A stretch of DNA of 9,748 bases. Source: Gemmatimonadota bacterium. GTDB taxonomy: Bacteria > Gemmatimonadota > Gemmatimonadetes > Gemmatimonadales > GWC2-71-9. Location: positions 1-9,748 of the forward strand of contig QHUE01000031.1 of the NCBI GenBank assembly GCA_003221825.1, given 5' to 3'. Position 1 is the stretch's first letter, and each line of letters opens with the position of its first letter. This document shows positions 6,624 through 9,748 of the stretch, one piece after another. The position numbers and the translations under genes were made by a program. Under the pieces are notes generated by a model. That model was not told the origin of the DNA. It did no database searches and saw nothing but the letters and a program-made list of their open reading frames with translations.

Positions 6624-7180
6624 ATGCCCAAGGTGAACTGTTCGTTGTGCGCTGCCCTGGTGGAAGGTCGCACGCTCGCGTCCCCCCAGAAGTTGGAGAA
6701 CCGGATCCTCGACCTGATCAAGAAGGATCGGCCGGAATGGGAAGCGAAGCGGGGGATCTGCGCGAACTGCCTCGAGCAGTATCGGGCCAAGAAGTTCGTG
6801 ACCTATCTCGAGGCCGAGTATCAGAAGCTGTCGGAGCTCGAGCACTCGGTGGTCTCGAAGATCACGACCCCTTCATTCTGTTGAACCTCGTGCTCTCGAC
6901 GCTCGCCGCGCTCCAGGCGCCGGTGATCATGATGAGCCAGAACCGCCAGGCGCACAAAGACCGGATGCAGGCGAATCAGGACTACGAGATCAACTTGATG
7001 GCGGAGATTGAAATCCGGGATCTACACGACAAACTGGATTCGTTGCGATTCAAGCAGTGGCACGAGCTCTGGCACATTCAGAAACGGCAGATCGAACTAC
7101 TCGAGCATCTCTGCGAGCGGCAGGCGAACCCCGAAATGAAGGCTCCGGCGCCGACTCCCTACGTCCCACCGGAGCTCTAG
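6624..7180 (+). pseudogene. DUF1003 membrane protein gene with internal deletion and frameshift
   Basis: The ATG at 6624, with AGGAGA 7 bases upstream, opens a reading frame of 86 codons that ends at 6884. Its product has the N-terminal module of DUF1003 proteins: C6-x2-C9, C46-x2-C49, and YLEAEYQKLSELEHSVVSKI (61-80). From about 6866 another frame carries the family's C-terminal half, DPFILLNLVLSTLAALQAP then IMMSQNRQ and a charged coiled-coil region, ending at 7180. In intact family members roughly 60-70 residues lie between these parts, including the GSW motif and the first membrane helix; here they are absent and the frame is shifted. The halves cannot form one protein without both changes being reversed. 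The 86-residue product could still be made and might bind zinc. An assembly collapse is possible. The role of DUF1003 proteins is not established. The gene follows the peptidase in an operon and ends against the convergent gene in a shared CTAG. Confidence 0.8.
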
Positions 7181-7494
7181 CCCGAGTCCTTCCAGTCGAT
7201 CGCGTAAGTCCGGCCGCATTCGTGGCACTTGGCATCCTTGCGACCTTCGGGAATGACCGTGCGGGCGTGACAACCGGGACACACCAGGTGCGGCTCCCGC
7301 ACGACGCTCCACGCGTTGGGCCGCTCACTGCGGATCTCGACATCGCCTTTGGGAATCCGAATCTCCACGTGGTGCACATCGAGGACCACATAGTCCTTTT
7401 GCGGATTCTCGACGACGCGATACCACGCGCCGCGCCGGAGCCCCTGCCCTTCCGCCCGATTGCCGCGACTGCGTGCCCACCCGATGTCAGCCAT
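7177..7494 (-). CDS. Zinc-ribbon hypothetical protein
   Basis: I do not recognise this 105-residue protein beyond its zinc ribbon near the C-terminus, C72-x2-C75 and C90-x2-C93 (VCPGC and KCHECG), separated by a short hairpin stretch. The middle (24-58) has alternating hydrophobic residues, WYRVVENPQKDYVVLDV and EIRIPKGDVEI, suggesting a small beta-rich domain. There is no signal peptide or membrane helix. The ATG at 7494 follows GAGGGAAG and lies 8 bases inside the end of the GroES-like gene, so the two are coupled and may work together. Its TAG overlaps that of the convergent DUF1003 remnant in CTAG (7177-7180), leaving no room for a terminator. DNA, RNA or protein binding are all possible. 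Confidence 0.75.
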   Translation of the reverse strand: MADIGWARSRGNRAEGQGLRRGAWYRVVENPQKDYVVLDVHHVEIRIPKGDVEIRSERPNAWSVVREPHLVCPGCHARTVIPEGRKDAKCHECGRTYAIDWKDSG

Positions 7495-7852
7495 GCTTCC
7501 CTCGTACGAGGACGAGAATCGCCGCCTGTGGCACGACGAGGTACGTCTTCTCCTCGAACGTGATTTCGACGGCGGCCTTGCGGAAGAACAACGCGTAATC
7601 CCCCGCTTCCGCCTGCGTGGGCAGGTACTTCACTTCGGCGCCGTGAATCTTCCAGGGCTCCTCATCCATGCTCGCCGGCTCGGGCATCGGCGTCCCCGGA
7701 CCGGTGGCGACGATGCGCCCGCCCTGCACCTGCCGCCCTTCGATGGCCGACGCGGGCAAATACAGGCCGACGTTGGTCCGCTCCTCTCCCTCCTCGGGAG
7801 CGATCAGGACACGGTCGCCCACGACGATCAGGCGTTTCGGGTCATCCGGCAC
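7487..7852 (-). CDS. Divergent GroES-like (Cpn10 family) co-chaperonin
   Basis: This 121-residue protein begins with RLIVVGDRVLIAPEEGEERT (7-26), the hallmark of GroES, followed by NVGLYLP (27-33). The latter corresponds to the mobile loop whose hydrophobic tripeptide docks into GroEL. GGRIVATGPG (44-53) and VVPQAAILVLV near the end also match Cpn10. It is longer than the usual ~95 residues because of an acidic/proline-rich insert (54-75, TPMPEPASMDEEPWKIHG), roughly at the roof-loop region, and the second half (GDYALFFRKAAVEITFEEKTYL) is divergent. No groEL is adjacent, so this is probably a second, specialised GroES copy acting with a distant chaperonin (inference). The start is GTG at 7852, with only AAAGG about 13 bases away. 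No CIRCE element is present upstream. Instead a CRP-like palindrome is centred about 57 bases from the start. Confidence 0.85.
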   Translation of the reverse strand: MPDDPKRLIVVGDRVLIAPEEGEERTNVGLYLPASAIEGRQVQGGRIVATGPGTPMPEPASMDEEPWKIHGAEVKYLPTQAEAGDYALFFRKAAVEITFEEKTYLVVPQAAILVLVRGKHG

Positions 7853-7901
7853 GCCAGATGATTAGCCTTTCATGGGCATTTTACGCAAGTCGCAAGGCTC
7901 C

Positions 7902-7917
7902 CGTGATGCTCGTCACG
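7902..7917. promoter_or_regulatory. Second CRP/FNR-like palindrome in a divergent intergenic region
   Basis: CGTGA-TGCTCG-TCACG is an exact inverted repeat with 5-base arms and a 6-base spacer. It lies between the GroES-like gene and the 406-residue membrane protein gene, about 11 bases upstream of a TTGACT -35 element for the latter. It shares GTGA-N4-CGTCACGC with the site at 3120-3135. It could serve either or both divergent units. Confidence 0.5.
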
Positions 7918-7927
7918 CCCCGTTTGC

Positions 7928-7954
7928 TTGACTTGTCCGGTCCAGTTTTATAAC
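7928..7954 (+). promoter_or_regulatory. Probable vegetative promoter for the membrane protein/vWA gene pair
   Basis: TTGACT (7928-7933) and TATAAC (7949-7954) resemble -35 and -10 elements with a 15-base spacer, shorter than ideal. Reading TAACAA (7951-7956) as the -10 gives 17 bases. The AT-rich patch stands out from the GC-rich surroundings and lies 54 bases before the ATG at 8008. The rest of 7853-8007 holds only the palindrome and the GGGAGGG ribosome site. Confidence 0.5.
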
Positions 7955-8007
7955 AATGTGCCCGCCTCGAACCCAACGCCGTCCTATCCCATGGGAGGGC
8001 TCTTCCG

Positions 8008-9228
8008 ATGTTGCAAGACACCGCGGCGCAGACCCAGCAGTGGAGTTTCATCCTCTCGCAGCTGTTCGACTGGGTGATGACTGGGCTGGCGTGGATCGTG
8101 CCGTTCCAGAACCGCGTGCTCGGCTACGTGCTCCAGGGCGACAACTTCTGGAGGCTCGCCGGCACCGCCATTCTCCTGCTGCTGCCCGCGGCCGCGCTGA
8201 TCGCCGGCATCTGGGGCACGATGGTCGCGCTCTATACGATTCCCTTCAGGCTGGCGCGGTCGGTCACCCTGCTGCAATCGATCCTCATGGCGTGGTGGGA
8301 TACGTTGCGTATGGTGTGGTTCTATTGGGCCGGCATGGTGCGTTTCCTGGTCGTCTTGGTGGGCTGGGTGTGGGGACTGATCAAGACGAGCGTGCAGCTC
8401 GTCTGGGGCACCCTGAAAGGCGCGGTCACGTCGCCGCTGGCGGTGCTGGACGCGACGTCGCGCCGCCCGGGGGTTCCCTGGCCGGCATTCTTCCTGCTGA
8501 TCGTCTGGTCGGCGGTCGAGGCGACGATCTTCACGTTCACGTTGCGGCCCACGATGAGCGAGCTGCTCGCGGACCTCACGGGATACGAGGTCAACGGCTT
8601 CGCGCTGATCGTGATTCTCTGGATCTTCCTCGCGATCATCATCGCCGGCAGCTTCGCGTGTATTCACGTGCTGAATGAAGCCGTCAAGGCGCGGCAGACC
8701 GGCAACATCATCTTCATGATTCTGGTCGAAATCGCGGTGGCGATGTTCGAAGTCCTGTTCCTCTATCGTGAGCTCGTGGATGCGATGACGCCGTGGCTGG
8801 CGCAACAGGGCATTCAGCTGGGTGTGTTCGGCACGATCGGACTCGCATTCTTCGGGTGGGTCGGCGTCCGCGGTATGACGTGGTTCCTGTTCGGCCGGTT
8901 CGGCGCGCCCGCGCTGATCGGCCTGCTGGGGCGCCAGGCGTTTGCCGTGGAGGGGTCGGCCGCGCATGGCAGCACGCCGTCGATGGCGGACTACTGGAAG
9001 GGACCGATCAGCGCCCTGAAGGCCGAGCGCGAGTGGTTCCGCAAGGAAGCGCGTGAGGTGTTCGAGCTCATGTCCCTGCCCGTGCTCCAGGTCGTGGCGG
9101 CAGGCCTCAACTTCGCCTTCGTGGTCTTCACGGGACGCGGGCATTTCACGCTGCCGTTCAAATCGATCGAGGACGTGCTCGCCGCGTCGCATTTCCCCGC
9201 GCGGGTGAGCGGTGAGGTGGCGCGATGA
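8008..9228 (+). CDS. Polytopic membrane protein of unknown function
   Basis: I do not recognise this 406-residue protein. It has about six or seven hydrophobic segments, near residues 51-78, 103-125, 158-178, 197-219, 231-254, 271-296 and 357-375. The N-terminal third is rich in Trp and aromatic residues (WDTLRMVWFYWAGM, VGWVWG). A conserved-looking soluble stretch (about 318-352, with DYWKGPISALKAEREWFRKE) precedes the last segment. There is no recognisable transporter, kinase or peptidase motif. The ATG follows GGGAGGG by 8 bases. The stop overlaps the start of the downstream vWA lipoprotein gene as ATGA, so the two are translationally coupled and the products probably form a complex at the membrane. 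A long minus-strand frame opposite it (7984-9192) is a codon-bias shadow. Confidence 0.8.
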   Translation: MLQDTAAQTQQWSFILSQLFDWVMTGLAWIVPFQNRVLGYVLQGDNFWRLAGTAILLLLPAAALIAGIWGTMVALYTIPFRLARSVTLLQSILMAWWDTLRMVWFYWAGMVRFLVVLVGWVWGLIKTSVQLVWGTLKGAVTSPLAVLDATSRRPGVPWPAFFLLIVWSAVEATIFTFTLRPTMSELLADLTGYEVNGFALIVILWIFLAIIIAGSFACIHVLNEAVKARQTGNIIFMILVEIAVAMFEVLFLYRELVDAMTPWLAQQGIQLGVFGTIGLAFFGWVGVRGMTWFLFGRFGAPALIGLLGRQAFAVEGSAAHGSTPSMADYWKGPISALKAEREWFRKEAREVFELMSLPVLQVVAAGLNFAFVVFTGRGHFTLPFKSIEDVLAASHFPARVSGEVAR

Positions 9229-9748
9229 AACGCGCGGCGCTGTTGGCGCTGGGCTTGGTGGCGTTCGCGTGCCAGCCGCCCACGAACGCGCGAGCGCCGA
9301 AGAATACGCTCGTGGTGGGCCTCGACATCTCCGGCTCGTTCCGCAAGAGCGGTCAGTTCGACGACGCGCTCCGCTACGCGGCGCTGTACATCTACGGACA
9401 TATCAACGCAATGGGCGGTCTGAAGCAGACCACCGACGTGTTCGTCGGCTCGCTTGGCGGCGAGCGCGTCGGACAGCCGAAGACCTTCCACCCGATCCAG
9501 GACCTCACGGGGAAGACTCCAGCACAAATCGAGGCGGACCTGCGCGCGTGGTTTCCGGAAGACGATCCGATCACCGACTTCAATGCTTTCTTCCAGCGCA
9601 CCGCGGTGCACATCAAGCGCCAGAACCTCGTGCTGGCGCCGCTCAACATCGTCATGTTCTCCGACGGTGTGCCCGATTTCCCCGGCGCCGGACGCATGCC
9701 TGCCCCTCAGCTCTACGCCAAGATCGACGTGAGCCCGATCGAATACCT
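9225..9748 (+). CDS. Probable von Willebrand A domain lipoprotein (cut by window edge)
   Basis: From the ATG at 9225 an open frame of 174 complete codons runs off the window. Residues 1-16 (MKRAALLALGLVAFAC) look like a short lipoprotein signal with C16 as the lipid-bearing cysteine, though the lipobox AFAC is not perfect. A vWA-type domain follows: LVVGLDISGSF (29-39) has the metal-binding DxSxS of a MIDAS site (D34, S36, S38), and IVMFSDGVPDF (142-152) has the later MIDAS aspartate D147. Such domains bind protein partners through a metal ion, so this would be an envelope-anchored binding protein. Its partner may be the membrane protein encoded just before it, with which it shares ATGA. The C-terminal part and any further operon genes lie outside the window. 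Confidence 0.8.
   Translation, partial: MKRAALLALGLVAFACQPPTNARAPKNTLVVGLDISGSFRKSGQFDDALRYAALYIYGHINAMGGLKQTTDVFVGSLGGERVGQPKTFHPIQDLTGKTPAQIEADLRAWFPEDDPITDFNAFFQRTAVHIKRQNLVLAPLNIVMFSDGVPDFPGAGRMPAPQLYAKIDVSPIEY

Noticed and set aside
6647..7180. DUF1003 C-terminal half as a complete 177-residue gene
   Set aside because: The first ~70 residues are out-of-frame reading of the preserved N-terminal half, and no ribosome site supports the ATG at 6647.
7853..8007. CIRCE heat-shock element upstream of the GroES-like gene
   Set aside because: No TTAGCACTC-N9-GAGTGCTAA or near match; only the short GTGA/TCAC palindrome is present.
7984..9192. 402-codon minus-strand open frame opposite the membrane protein gene
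   Set aside because: Its product is a low-complexity mix of Arg, Glu, Gln and His, as expected from the complement of hydrophobic codons. The plus strand has promoter, ribosome site and ATGA coupling.

Overview
The window is a GC-rich, gene-dense bacterial segment. Its gene content (short RecQ, S9A prolyl oligopeptidase, DUF1003, DUF2085 and DUF4231 proteins, a divergent GroES) would fit an environmental Gemmatimonadota- or Acidobacteriota-like genome, but the sequence alone does not settle the phylum. No RNA genes, insertion sequences or CRISPR arrays were seen.

Left part (1-3043, minus strand): a tightly packed cluster reading right to left. It encodes a NarL/LuxR-type response regulator, a DUF4231/SLATT-like membrane protein whose frame is broken by one extra base, a small zinc-ribbon protein with two membrane helices, a DUF2085 membrane protein, a TIR-domain protein with a C-terminal zinc ribbon that apparently starts at a CTG codon, and the first 61 codons of a GH19 chitinase/endolysin-like enzyme cut by the window edge. 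Overlaps of 14 and 4 bases and gaps of 8-43 bases suggest one operon. A signalling/NADase domain, several membrane proteins and a wall-degrading enzyme together suggest a conflict or programmed-lysis module. No such system is known to me with this composition, and this is the best candidate for something undescribed.

Middle part (3044-7180): a 186-base intergenic region with a 21-base tandem repeat and a CRP/FNR-like palindrome separates the operon from a minimal RecQ helicase (minus strand). RecQ is divergent, across 71 bases, from a prolyl oligopeptidase with a complete Ser-Asp-His triad. The peptidase is followed 11 bases later by a DUF1003 gene that has lost its centre, including the first membrane helix, through a deletion with frameshift.

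Right part (7177-9748): a minus-strand pair (divergent GroES-like protein, then a zinc-ribbon protein) meets the DUF1003 remnant tail to tail, with both stop codons inside one CTAG. A 155-base divergent region carries a second copy of the CRP-like palindrome and a vegetative-type promoter for a plus-strand pair: an unrecognised 406-residue polytopic membrane protein and a probable von Willebrand A lipoprotein that runs off the window. The two palindromes share the pattern GTGA-N4-CGTCACGC, which suggests that one regulator may link the TIR operon and the GroES-like/vWA region.
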